Source of the DNA: Buxus sempervirens
Lineage: Eukaryota > Streptophyta > Magnoliopsida > Buxales > Buxaceae
Direction: 5' to 3'
Assembly (NCBI GenBank): GCA_947561395.2
Contig: OX387190.1
Span: 25,042,858-25,106,857 of the forward strand
Length of the DNA: 64,000 nt
Positions 1-11,686 of the stretch are shown here, in pieces. The notes beneath the pieces are model-generated. The model searched no databases and was not told the origin of the DNA. It was given only the letters and a program-made list of their open reading frames with translations. The stretch's first letter is position 1, and each line of letters opens with the position of its first letter. Both the position numbers and the translations under genes were made by a program.

Positions 1-154
1 AGAAAAAATATTATTCATCGTATCTTGTATTGTACATACAGCTGTGTATTTATACACAAAATACAACTGTACTAACCAACTTCATAACAATAATTGGTTA
101 ATCTAACAAATACAGTTTCATCAACAATTATAATAGTAAAACTTATCTTTAACA
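1..154 (-). mobile_element. Partial LTR, probably Copia type, cut by the window edge
   Basis: The sequence ends in ..TTAACA at 154, so on the minus strand it begins TGTTAAAGATAAG, a normal LTR start. A TATA-like box (TGTATAAATACAC read on the minus strand) lies near 46-58. Homology to the CNL LRR exon begins immediately after 154. This suggests that the LTR inserted into an already duplicated CNL copy. The other LTR end and the target-site duplication lie outside the window, so the superfamily call rests on general resemblance only. Confidence 0.45.
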
Positions 155-765
155 GAAGCATTTGAGATTCCTTAGCACCGTGAGTCGTATAGAATTTAAT
201 TTTGGATAGATAATAACATCCACCATCGTAATTTCTTCCCCTTGCCCTGTAACCACCTCCTCTAATTCATCACATGAGACGATTGTGAGATGTTCAAGGT
301 GGAGAAGCGTCTGAGATATGGTAGGTGAGAAAATCTCCGTCAATTTCCCACAACGCGATACGTGTATGGCTTTTAGGTTGCGAAGGCAGACAAGTCGAGT
401 GGGACCCTTCCATATCTTTTGCAATTCATCCATAAACTCCAAACTCAAGTCCGTTAAAGTGGACAGCAAGCGCACGTCTTCTTGGGGGAAACTAACCCCT
501 TCATGGTTCGAGTTGAAACTACTTCCACTCTTTGACAGCTGTTTACATTAAGATCTTCTAATTTCAGTAACTTTGTCAGAAAGGGAACAACGGTTCGCAA
601 ATCATCACATCTACCAACAAACAGTAAACTTAGTTTCCAAAAGCATCTTGTTTGAGGGAGTAGGCCATGGCAAATCTCTTTCAAGTCTTTCAAATCATAG
701 ATACATAAATTCAGTAAATTAGGAAAATAATCGATCCCTTCCCTTGCACTTGCACGTATGAAATT
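155..765 (-). pseudogene. CNL resistance gene fragment (C-terminal LRR part)
   Basis: Read on the minus strand this matches the C-terminal LRR region of CNL-A and CNL-B, including the stretches DLKEICHGLLPQTRCF, LRTVVPF and LQKIWKGPTRLVCL. Compared with CNL-A it lacks one A near 508-520, which shifts the frame just after the residues RVEVV. It also lacks 6 bp near 570, removing two residues after VVPF. Both ends are abrupt: a putative LTR at 154 and a Gypsy-like segment after about 765. No NB-ARC part remains, so this is a dead relic of a further CNL copy to the left of CNL-A. Confidence 0.85.
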
Positions 766-1899
766 GTTTATACCCTATATGACCAACGAATAAGAAAAGG
801 GCACGTGGTGCCTATATGGCTTATTTAGGCCATGGCATCAAAGCACGTAGGCCTTGCATAGTTGGGTAGGCTACATCAGCATGCACACAGAACCAAGAAT
901 ACAGTTCGAGCCACGCAAGCCAATGCGACAAAACCACAAATATCAGAAGATCGTGCCATCGGTCGTTCAAGAGTAACCTATTTTAAGATCATGGCTGAGC
1001 GGTTATCTTTATGCAACAGAAAACTGAAGACGGCCAACCACCATGAAGATCGTGCAAGAGTAGGACGTTGAGCAACCGTCAAGGATCGGCTATAAAAGGC
1101 ACAACTTCGAAGAACTCGAGGACACAATCCACCCAACCGCAACCGGTTATTATATTATTTTGATCATCCGTGATCTTTTATCCCCTCTACTACAGAAGGA
1201 TAAACTAGGACCTCTCTCACTGCTTCTACTCGCAGTGACATCTTAGACCCTTCTTTACTCCGATTAACACCAGAATCCTGCCACCGGAGAGTAAGTTGAG
1301 GCCGCCCCTGACTCGCAGTTCTGTGTTAACAGAATCCCGAGCAGCCGGTCCCGAGACTCGCTCTGATCACGCCAGGTGACTTGTGTATTTTCGGGTAAGC
1401 AGCAATCCAAGGTGAACCCCCTGAATTGGCTTTGCTAGCAGCCGCCCCCTTCCTCCTGTGCTTATACCCGATTACGGCTATAAGACCAGGACAGGCCGGT
1501 CCTGCAAGCCCTGTCAGTTTTCTTTTTACTTTTGTTTCCCTTTTGAGGATTATCTATTGTCGCTTTCGGCTCGTCGGCCGATTTTATAATAAAGGATTTG
1601 TGTGCCATTAGTCGCTTTCGCTTTCAAACACTTACAAGAACCTGAACGAAGACCGGACCCCTAGCCTTCATATCATCGCCTGACCCATTTTATTACAGGT
1701 GACTTGCAGTACGACTGGACCGATCCCGGTTCAGATTCGGAACAGGTGCCCGGGGTCAGGGTTCGACCCGAAATCATTTGTATCAAACGATACTGGCACG
1801 CCCGCGTAGAGACACATCATCACCACCGACACGTGTCCACACCGGCCCAATTTCGGAGCAACATTTCTTTTTGGGACGCCCGGTGGGACCATTAGTCTT
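766..1899 (+). mobile_element. Ty3/Gypsy-like LTR and leader remnant
   Basis: This segment is richer in GC than its surroundings and unrelated to the duplicated block. It has a TATA box (GGCTATAAAAGGC, about 1088-1100), a poly(A)-like AATAAAGG near 1588, and ends in a leader motif (GGGACGCCCGGTGGGACC, about 1873-1890) of the type found just inside the 5' LTR of plant Gypsy elements. No gag or pol coding follows: the CNL block starts at about 1900. It truncates the CNL fragment on its left and the peptidase relic on its right. The exact ends and any target duplication could not be defined. Confidence 0.55.
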
Positions 1900-2455
1900 T
1901 GAAATACGAGTTTTAATTGCTTTAAATTATTCTTGAAGAAGTATTTGATACATTTTCACTGTATCCATGTATTTTTTAAATCATTTATTTATGTCTTTAT
2001 TTTATTTTATTTCATATTTTGTTACATCTGCTTCTCACAACTTTATGTATGCTGTTTACCATTTTCTTGAGAGCTTAACCAACTTAAATTTTCAGTTCTA
2101 ACATGAATGCATTATTTATAACAAACATGATATGCAGCCATCCCATTTTAGCAGAGACACAGGATTAAATAGAATTGACAGTAATAGCTATCTTGAAACT
2201 GAAGGGATTTTCATACTTCTTTTCCATTTTATTTTACTTCTTCAAAATTTTTATAACTAATTTCTAGTTCATGAATCAGTACCCACATGTAAGTGGTATG
2301 AAGAGTACTAGCTCAATTGAACATGGTGGAGCACTGGTTAACCTTTTGATTTTTCCCTTCATCCCCCTGTTCAACACTTTCAGAAAATTAAGTAGAAGCA
2401 GATTGAGCATTATAATTTTTATTTTTTTTTCATCATGAAGCATTCTGATTCTAAC

Positions 2456-3200
2456 GTTCATCATGGGTTGCTTTATATCAATGGAGTTGCCCAGGATGAA
2501 GATTTTATAGCAGAAGAGCCAACATACATAATGAGTTTAAGTGTGTGCTCACTAACTTCCTTTCTACTCATTATCATTTACTGCTTTATTTTACAGAATT
2601 TTTTTTTTCTTTTGTACGAGTAGCATGCGTGTTCTTGGACAACATATATTATCATCCATATACTTCCCAGGGCAAATGATTTCATCCATATACTTCTCCA
2701 TGAAAGATGAGTATTATCATCAATGATAAACGTGGATTGGGATGATAAAAGAGAAGCCCTGTTGACTCCATGTTGTTGACATCTGAGAGCTTCATGATCA
2801 TATATGATCTGGATCTGGATTCATCATGAGCCTCAGACGGTACGCAGTGTACTTGGTCCATTCTCTGTTTACCCATCTGTGTATCTCTTGGAGAGTATTT
2901 CATACTTCTACTTCATAACAACCTTTTCCTTTCTTGTTTCTTTTGCGCATATCTTGGATTCTCAGTGTGTGCCTCAAGGGCATGTTTTCGTGCTGGGCAA
3001 CAACCGCAATAATTTGTATTCTCATGTTCAATAAAACATAATCTATCATAAAATTTGTTCTTATGTTTTGCGCACTTTAGAATTGAGCTTAAAACAATTC
3101 CATTACTCACATTTTCGATATTAACTGATCACAGGGGACCTCTTCCCATTGAAAATATCATTGGAAGATATGTTTGGTGTTGCCTTAAACCTTCAGACAG
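2456..3200 (+). pseudogene. Thylakoid/chloroplast signal peptidase I relic, copy A (last exons)
   Basis: Three exon-like pieces read in order as the C-terminal part of a plastid type-I signal peptidase (TPP/Plsp family). At 2456-2545 is VHHGLLYINGVAQDEDFIAEE followed by PTYIMSL. At 2965-3029, after a good TTCTCAG acceptor, is CVPQGHVFVLGNNRNN. At 3135-3200, after CACAG, is GPLPIENIIGRYVW. The family signature is GDNRNNSYDS. Here the Asp is Asn and the Ser-Asp pair is missing. Ten bases containing the acceptor AG of the first piece are deleted relative to copy B (28016-28025). The exon with the catalytic Lys is absent. The gene is therefore dead. Confidence 0.75.
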
Positions 3201-3579
3201 TTGACACTATGTGATCAATTGAAATAAAGAGGTACTGCAACTCATCTTTTCGTGGCAACAGTTCTCTGGGACCCATATTTAAAAAGCCAATTGGCTGTCG
3301 AATTTTGAGCTAAATTTTATTTTTCCTTTATTGAAGATTGTTGCTCGTTATCATGTTTTCCTGAAGTTTGTCGATGGAGAATGGTATGATACTGAATACT
3401 TGCTTGGTGCTTCACTATTGAGACGCAAAGAACTAAAATCTATAAATCTGGTGAGTGCAAAGAATTAAAATGTGAAAAGCGCAAAATAAATTAAAATCTC
3501 TGTTTTGGGTTTGGTTAAAGCATCACACACAATTGAGACACAAAGAAATATGACTACCTTTGCTTCTAAATGGATAGCT

Positions 3580-6500
3580 TTAACAGACGAAATCAACAGA
3601 ACTCATAGCAGAAGCTTCACCATCCATTACTTCTATTGAAACTCGAGCATTGGAACTTCCTCTTCTCCTAGCTGTCATATCCAAGAAAACACCAAATTTA
3701 TGTTTTCAATAAATGTCTAGAAATTTTAAAGAAACACTAAATGTAAGTGCATAAATTATGTATCTATATGCATAAAAGCAGAAAGCTAAAGGGATAAATC
3801 TACGGAACTCATAAAAGCAGCTTTGCTATTTATTACTTCCGTTGAAGATTCGAGCATATAAAAATGAAACAGTTACTACTCACTTGTGCGAATAAAGTTT
3901 TCTCCCTATCATCTTCCTGAAAACGCCCAATTGTTACATTGGATCGTCATCTTCACCTTCTTCAATTTCTTCCCTCTCTATAAAATGAATAATTTAATCA
4001 ATAAAGAAGAAAGCAGAAACCAAAATAAATCCAAATTTTTTGAGAAAAGGATCTTGAGTATCGCTTTTCAGTTGAAATGAATAAAATAAAGAAAAATGAA
4101 AAGCCAAGGTCAGTTATTGATCGACCATGGCCGAACAGAGGAAAATGGAATTACAGAACAAAACAAGAGACTACCCGTAGAACGATAAAAAAAAAAACAT
4201 AAAACTAAAATCAAAGTTGAAATAAAGATCAATGGAGAGAGTAGCAAAAACATGTAATTCGTATTTCGTACCTTGCTTGGTATTGTACAAGTTTTGTATG
4301 GTGTGGTTTAGGTCTTCCAGCCATGGGGTTCTTGAGTAATCCTCACCGTTGAGTTCAAGGAACTTTAGATTTCGAGTGCTAACAGATCCGGAAGCGAAGG
4401 TCTTCATCTTGTCACAATCTCGCACACGCAATCTTTCCAAAGCCGGAAATTGGAAAGAAATCATCTCTGAGCAGAAGCATTTGAGATTCCTTAGATCCAA
4501 GAGTTCTATAGAATTTAATTTTGGAAAGATAATATCATCCACCACCATAATTTCTTCCTCTTGCCCTGTAACCACCACCTCTAATTCGCCACATGATTTG
4601 ATTGTGAGATCTTCAAGCTGTGGAAGCGTCTGAGATATGGTAGGTGAGAAAATCTCCCTCAATTTCTCGCACCGATATACAAGTATGCGTTTTAGGTTGA
4701 GAAGGCAGACAAGTCGAGTGGGATCCTTCCATATCTTCTGCAATTCATCCATATACTCCAATCTCAAGACCGTTAAAGTGGACAGCAAGCGCACGTCTTC
4801 TTGGGCGAAACTAACCCCTTCATGGTTCGAGTCGAAAACTACTTCCACTCTATGACAGTTGTTTACTTCAAGCTTTTCTAATTTTAGTAACTTTGTCATC
4901 AGATTGAAGGGAACAACGGTCCGCAAATTACCACAACTACTAACAAACAGTACACTTAGTTCCCCAAAGCATCTTGTTTGAGGGATTAGGCCGTGGCAAA
5001 TCTCTTTCAAGTCTTTCAAATTATAGATAAATAAATCCAGTAAATTAGGAAAATAATCCCTTGCACTTGCACGTATGACATATTCTACTCCGTCACATCC
5101 AACCACACGAAGAAATTTCAAGCGTTGTAAACCTCCACCAAGCTCATCCAAGTCAAGAATAACATTCCTCCAACATTGTAGACCGACGAATTGTAGGTCT
5201 TCCGTTCTCTCCAATAACACCTTAATTGCACCCACAAAACGATTCTTCGCTGAAAGACGCAATGTTGTCTCTTTCCTTTCGATGAATTTATTTCTATATG
5301 GATTAGGAGTAGCTATGTAAAACTTTTTCAATCTTGCACACAACTCTTTTGGTAATACTTCGACATCCTCTATCATTATGTGTAAAATGTTTAGACATGA
5401 TAAGGATTTCCACTCAATATTCTTTACTTCACCCAGTGCTTCATCTGTCAATAAGTACAACTCCTCTAATTGGGATAGGCTTGATATAAAATTGCACATT
5501 CTATCGCTCAATTGAGAGCAATCGTTCAAATTCAGCACCCTTAGATTACTCAAATATCCAATAATTTCTTTTGGTAATCGAAAAGTCTTTAAATATTCTA
5601 AATCAAGTATCTCAAGATTTTTCAACTCTCCCAAAATAGATATATCATCTAATCCCATACCTTTTGCCCGCAATGTCCGAAGGTTTCTCAATAGCTTGAT
5701 TGATGCTGGAAATGCCAAAATTCCAGTGTAACTCAAATCTAGAACTTCAAGTGATACCATTCCCTCAAAGAATGCATCTGGGATTTCCCTTAGATTTTCA
5801 TTTCCTTGTAACAATAAAATCTTAAGCCTTGGACAATTCAACCCATGAGGGAGCACCCGAATATCATTGTAACTTAATGAGATCGACGTACAATGTTCAG
5901 TCATCATCCTTCTCGGCCACTCCTTCAATCCGGTAGAGGGTTTTGCTACAGATTTATGCATTTCAGATGCGATTGATATGCCTACATCCCTCACAACATC
6001 ATGCACTTTGATGTGATCTTTGTTGTAACTCTCCAACAGCAAACAAGAATCTTTAATATTCTGTATCACTTCATATGCTTGGCTTCTTACCTCGTCCACG
6101 GTATTTGCAATAAGCCCCTGAAACAGGCGCTTTCCCACCGCATAAAGCACCAATGCTTCGATCTCAATATTATGATCTTCCGGAAATAGACAACAAAGCA
6201 AGAACATTTTCCTGGACTCCTCACTTGGCAAAAAATCATAACTTAGTGTGAGAGAAGCATACACAATCTTTTCCACACCTTCAATATAAGTAGGTGAAGC
6301 ACTTCTGAGTGCCTCTGCTGCTTTTTTCCATTTTTGTAGATTGCCATTGTTTCTTAATGCTCTTCCAACCGTCACAAGGGCTATGGGTAGGCCACAACAC
6401 TCGCTAGCAACTTCCCTTGCCACAACATTCAAAGTAGTAGAGTCAAAAGTAGCAGAGTCAACAACGTCACCCGCATTTGCTCTAAACAAGTTCCAAGAGT

Positions 6501-7422
6501 CTGATTCAGATAACACATCAAGTGCTACATTTTTCTGGCACCCCATTACCCTGCACACTTGTTCCCGTCGAGTGGTGAGTACAATTTTGAGATTCTTATT
6601 GTTGCCACGAGAAGGAATGCCTATATCAGCCAACTCCAGTTCCGACCAAATATCATCCAAAATTACGAGAATCCTTTTATCCTCCAGTAGTCCATTTAGT
6701 GTATCTTTCAGCCTTACTGCCCTCGTAGTTTCACTAGTTTCAGCAAATTTTAGACCCAACATATCTGCTAGTTGATCCTGAATCTCTTTGATGTTTGGTC
6801 TCTGACGCACAACAGCCATTAAAACCTCATCAAAATCTTTGTTCACTTTAACATGCTTTCCGATCTCTTTCACCAAGGTCGTCTTGCCCACGCCGCCGAT
6901 GCCATATATCCCAATCATGTTGACACTATCATCTTGCAGTGATTTCATAACCTCATCAAAAGCTATCCTTGTAGATTGGAAAGCAAAATAATCACCAGCT
7001 GACATGGATTCTATGCTGGGAGGAGATGGAGGATAGGAAAAGGTAGTAAATTGTCCTTCTATTTGGAGCCGAGTGACAACCTCTGTTTTAGTTTTTGCTT
7101 CTTTACTGACGCTGTACCTTGACCAGTCATAGAAACTCCTCCTCACAGCGACATGTTCCAAGAAATTGTTTGCTTCGGATATGATCCCAGGCACATCGAT
7201 TAGCCACCGCTCGACATCCTGTTTGATTACTTCTCCTCTCCTTTTAGCTGCAATTACAGAGCCTTGAACACCACCTCTCCTGTCCTCCAGAATTCTAACT
7301 TGGATTCTGAGATTCTCAATATTGCTGTGGTAGCTCAGGCAATAACCAAATTCGTGCCAAATCTGAGGCCCCACGAGCCCAGCAATTCTTTGTACAACAC
7401 AACAGACAGCCTGCTCACACAT
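3580..7422 (-). CDS. CNL-A: coiled-coil NBS-LRR disease resistance protein
   Basis: A predicted intracellular immune receptor of the RPS2/RPS5/At4g27190-like clade, a nucleotide switch that senses pathogen effectors. Exon 1 is 7422-4272 and exon 2 is 3671-3580, joined over a 600-bp intron (donor GT at 4271, acceptor CAG before 3671, phase 1), giving about 1080 residues. The ATG at 7422 is the first in frame. Residues 1-130 form the CC region. NB-ARC follows with P-loop GIGGVGKTT (174-182), kinase-2 ILVILDDIW (251-259), RNBS-B KIVLTTRR (279-286), GLPL (344-347), CLFPEDH (411-417) and the MHD-type VHD (473-475). LRRs run from about 490 to 1040. The predicted tail is short and ends MSSVDFVC. The open frame past 4272 is probably translated intron. 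The terminal exon is 17 codons shorter than in CNL-B. No disabling mutation was seen. Confidence 0.85.
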
Positions 7423-8752
7423 TTCTGGACTTGTTCTTCTTCTTTTCCTTAATGCCGAGAAAAGAACATTCAAGGAATACAAAATAAGTCTAACAAAAAC
7501 AAGAACAACAAGGAACAGTAAAAGAGAGAGAAATTTTTAATTTAATTTCAATCTTTTGAAGAGAGTAAAATAAGATTTCCACCCATGTATGTGTTTTGTT
7601 GTTGAAGTGGGGTGCAGTAGAGTAGTCATGGACTGGCATTTGCTCTCTTCTGCTATTTGAACCTCATCAAAGACAGAGTTATTACTAATTCGTTGTCATG
7701 AAGCATCTGTTGGAAATATATATTCTAAGCATGGATATAAATAAAATTAGTATGAGACAAGAAAGAAATACTTATCAGCTTAGTCGATGCATGCAACTTA
7801 ATGCATTCAACTAATTTCTTTCATAAATGAAGTTGTGTTTCAATTTAAAAGTTAAAGCAAGTTGCTACTAAATGCAAGGATGGAAAAAAAATTTTTTAAG
7901 TAAGGCTTTGAGTTCTAATTTAGTTCTTAGCTAAATAATTACGTTCCCTAATATTTAAAAAAAAAAAAGAAAAAGAAAAAGCCAAAGATAATGTCTTTTA
8001 TCATTTTGAACAATATCATACCTTTGTACCATAATATAGGAAGTAATCACAGAAATTGACACCGATACAGCCAACCTTTTACAAACCATACCAAACTAGT
8101 GATGCCCCAACCACAAATTTAATCTATTAAAATATTATCACATATGTTTAAAAATATTACTTTCATGTATATCATATATAAAACATACATATTTTATTAA
8201 TAAATGCATTACTAGTTTATATATTCTATTTAAAAAAACATATTTTGATGCATTCTATAGTACAACAAGGTCAACCCCGACCCGCCCCATTACCAACACA
8301 ATATGTGCTGGTTATGGTTTTATATCGGCTAAACCCTAAACCCAACCCATTGTGATCCCTATACCATAGAGACCGATTAAACAGGTCGAACTGCTAACCA
8401 ATTCAATTTGCTTATAGTTAATTATGTTCGGGTCAAGTTGACACTTAGCATATGCTATGGATTTCACACGAGAAAATTGGCCCATGTGCTGGCATGGCCC
8501 AACACGAGGCACGACACACAGCATGCCCCTTCAACTATGGCCCTACGATGCTGGACCAGCCTTGCCGAGCCGTTGGCCTATTTTGGCATCAGAGTATGGC
8601 ACGATTGAGCACAGCTCAGCATGCCAGGCTGTCCCAACAGTTGGCCTGCCATGCCAGCATGCCAGGTCCACCAACAACTAGCCGTTGGATTACTAAAAAA
8701 TTATTATTATTATTATTATTATTTTTTTTTTTGCTTTTTGGTGGATAAAAGG
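7423..8752. other. 5' flank of CNL-A, no gene seen
   Basis: AT-rich upstream region of CNL-A, also present at 32879-34132. It has poly-A/T runs, a short telomere-box-like AAACCC repeat (8328-8344), and a GC-richer tract (8460-8690) rich in GGCATGGCC/GCATGCCAG half-palindromes followed by (ATT)n at 8699-8725. The tract looks like the end of an old dispersed repeat. It presumably contains the CNL promoter, but no clear TATA box could be assigned. Confidence 0.5.
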
Positions 8753-9736
8753 TGTAGACACTAAAATTTTTGTGTCATCAAGTTAAAAAGTTGACCAAGT
8801 CAAATAATTGACTTTAGCAAATGAGATCAAATCCAAGGCCAGGGCTTAACCAAACAAATAAGCCCGGCTTAAACAAAGATGGTTCGGCCCGTTTATGAAA
8901 TATGGGTCAAGATAAGCAGTTTACAAATCCAACCCATTAACTACAAATGGGCCCCACAAAGCAAGATATGAGTTATATTTGTTACTAAAACAAAATAAAT
9001 AAGTCTTTTGGTAACAAAGTTGTGATAAACAAAAAAGGAAAGTCACAACCCCACAAATGGCAGAAGTAACTTAAAATGCCAAATCAAAGCAAATGAATCT
9101 CTTAGTATGGTATGCTTAATTAAATTCAAATTGCTACCAAATGAGACGCACTCTCAAAAGGAAATTCTCAATCAAAGAATATCCTCATATTAAGGCAAGT
9201 GCTCATACCCTTTGCCTATAAATAGAGGACCTCAATGAGAAGAAAGGACACTTTTCAAGCTCTAGAAGACTTGCCTAAAGCTTGGGAAAACTCTGCAGAA
9301 ATTCAAAGACTTGAAGAAATTCATTCAAGTCTACATCAAATCCATATTGTTTTCTCTTTCTCTTACCCATATTTTGAGAAAAGAGAAGACAAATCAAAAC
9401 CACAAAAAAAGAAGATCATTCTACAACTACATTTGGTTCAAGATCAAGCCATGCAGCCCCAAATCGAAGATTGAAGTTTGGTTTGAGATCAAGCCCTGCA
9501 GCCCCCGAATCGAAGATTGAAGTTTGGTCTGAGATTAAGCTCTTTCAGCCCTCGAATTGAATATTGAAGTTTCATTCAAGATCAAGCTCGTGTAGCCCTT
9601 GGATCAAGACCCATTAAGGAGATCGAATCAGAGGAGAATCACAAAGATTGTAATCCATTTCTTTTTTTCAAATAAAAATTGTTATTTGTTACATTTTTCT
9701 TGTCTTTTGTGTTAGACACGAAAATTTGTGTTAGCA
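8753..9736 (+). mobile_element. 984-bp solo LTR with AAAGG target duplication
   Basis: The element begins TGTAGACACTAAAATTTTTG and ends GAAAATTTGTGTTAGCA, giving TG..CA termini. It is flanked by a 5-bp duplication AAAGG (8748-8752 and 9737-9741). The duplicated block at 34128-34132 carries one AAAGG and no insert, an exact empty site. Inside are a TATA box (CTATAAATAG, about 9218), a poly(A)-like AATAAAAATTG (about 9671) and a short tandem repeat (9437-9610). No internal domain or second LTR is present, as expected after LTR-LTR recombination. The superfamily is not determined. Confidence 0.88.
9437..9610 (+). repeat. Tandem repeat of about 45 bp inside the solo LTR
   Basis: Roughly three and a half units share the core ATCAAGCCCTGCAGCCCC followed by GAATCGAAGATTGAAGTTTG. 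The later units are more degenerate. The array lies downstream of the LTR TATA box, so in the transcribed part of the LTR. Confidence 0.75.
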
Positions 9737-9784
9737 AAAGGCTTTTTATTCTTGTTTTATCCCCTAACAGCTATAAAAAAAACC

Positions 9785-10628
9785 ATTTTAGGAGGTCAAA
9801 TTTGTAAAATTATAGGAAAAAAGACCTTTCTAGCGTACTGAAAAACAATTATACTTGAGGGTAAAAACGGTAAAAGGCTAATTACAAATGCCTATAAATA
9901 GCCCCAACCCTTCCCATTCCAAACCGCATAAATCTTCTCCTTTCTTCTATTTGCTAAGGCATCCAAGCTCTTAATTCTCTAGCTTTTTCAATTTTATATA
10001 TATAATTTTTTTAATTAAATTCCTCAAACATCAAAGTTGAGAAGTATAGTACAAGAGACTGAAGCAACAGCTGCGAAGCTTGTTCAAGCCTTAGGCTTCA
10101 GATGAAGTATTTTTCTTATTTAAATTTCACATATTTAATTCCTTATAAATATTATATAAATAAATATCTCTCTCCTACCTCTCAATAACGAGAGACATAC
10201 TGATGAATTTCCATGAACATGTTAAGCTTATACAAGACAACCCTTTCGACACGGTTTTTATGTCAAATTGGGGTTTATATGCAAAGTTTTTGCCTTTCTA
10301 ATACTTCATGTTTAGGTTGACCTTAATTTTTTCTTTAATTGTTGATTTTGGGGTGTAGTTTCAGCTGATTACTTAATGTGAGGGATTGGGTGAACTGTTC
10401 TTGGAAATCATTCTTTTGGAATACATACAAACTTACCTTATTCCACACCAAAAAAAAAAAAAAAAAAAAATCTCTCCTTCTACCTTTCTTATATAGAGTA
10501 TCACCATTAAAAATTTATTATTTATATTATTTAGTTAAACTTACTTTTTTTAATATTCAATTAGAAAATGGTCCCTATGCAATTTCTTGGCACAGAAAAA
10601 ACTTGACTTCATTAATCAATCTCTATGA
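9785..10628. other. Copy-A-specific segment, TATA-bearing, no gene
   Basis: Copy A and copy B diverge just after the shared CAGCTATAAAAAAA (about 9770-9783 and 34161-34174) and rejoin at GTAGGATTTAATGAGGCCC (about 10631 and 34332). The A-specific part has a TATA box (GCCTATAAATAGCCCC, about 9891), a pyrimidine-rich stretch after it, and a poly-A run (10449-10470). It resembles an LTR or promoter remnant but has no defined ends. No coding sequence was recognised. Confidence 0.4.
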
Positions 10629-11686
10629 ATAGTAGGATTTAATGAGGCCCAACCTCTTGAGATTGCCTCGGATAATTTGTTGCAATGCATTAACATGTAG
10701 AACCTTCCACAGTCTCTAAGGAAAATGACAAACTTTTTACAATAAATTAGTAGCAATCAAACGCAATGATAAGAAGTTTAGAAAGCCGCTTATATAAGAA
10801 GTTTGAAGCACAGTTTCCTACCATTGACAGGTCGAATAAATACTCTTTAGGAGATTGACACTCTTCCTTTGCTGCTTAACAAAAATTCAAAAAAAAAAAA
10901 AAACTAAAAATATAAATATAAATAAGGTACCAGCCACTTGCTGTCATAAGTTAAGGATGGAAACGGGTAGGGTTGTCATTTTGGTTATTAATTGAAAATT
11001 AGAACTCCTATTTTCTTAGGATTTTTTTTACTAACACTTTATGCAAAATAAACAACTCTAGATTCCTACTTTTTTTTTTGTTTTTTTGTCTTCAATTAAT
11101 AATTTTAATAATATATTATTAATAACTACGGAAATTCAATAACAAGAATTCCTATATTCTTAGGATTTTGTTAGAAAAAATGCCAAGGAAAGTAAACAAC
11201 TCTAATTCCCTCCTTTTTTTTTTTATATTATCAAAATATAGGTTGGATAAATATAGGAGAAGAAGTGCCCAGGAAAAATCTTTTTAATAAAATTAATATA
11301 TGTGCTAATTAAATCACGTCATTAATAAAACAACACCTAATGTAACGGCAATTAAACTTCATAGTTTACTTTTATTCGATATCTTTTCATAATTTTTGTT
11401 TTAATTAGGATTTTATTTTGATAATGGCTTAGTCAAAATAATCTTACTTCGAATTTATTAGATAATCTTGTTTTGATTATTAAATTAGGATATATATACT
11501 CTTATTAATTAGACATGTAATAATTATCAAAAATATTTTAGTTTGATGCTTACTTCATTAAATTATCTTATTTCTATTTTATTTTAATATGGGTTTAGTT
11601 AAGATAATCTTATTTTTTAATTTTTTAATTAATAATTTGATAATATCTTATTAATTATATTTTTTTTGTTATTAACTAATAGTTTG

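Larger units (their letters stand above)
1900..8752. repeat. Large duplicated block, copy A
   Basis: This stretch is collinear and highly similar to 27475-34132. Both copies carry, in order, relic exons of a signal peptidase (plus strand), a CNL gene (minus strand), its 5' flank, and a GC-richer tract ending in an (ATT)n run. Small differences include a 51-bp in-frame deletion in the CNL terminal exon of copy A near 3645, an extra segment of about 47 bp in copy A near 8524, and different losses in the peptidase exons. The block is truncated on the left by the Gypsy-like remnant. Confidence 0.9.

Noticed and set aside
4171..4271. Hydrophobic C-terminal tail of CNL-A in the single-exon reading (also in B; different short tail in C)
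   Set aside because: It lies after a conserved GT donor in all three genes and differs in C. It is most likely intron sequence.
7423..7482. N-terminal extension of CNL-A upstream of the ATG (longer still in B)
   Set aside because: It would require a TTG start and is not seen in family members.
8328..8344. Interstitial telomere-like AAACCCTAAACCC
   Set aside because: Fewer than two and a half units. Short telo-boxes are common by chance or as promoter motifs.
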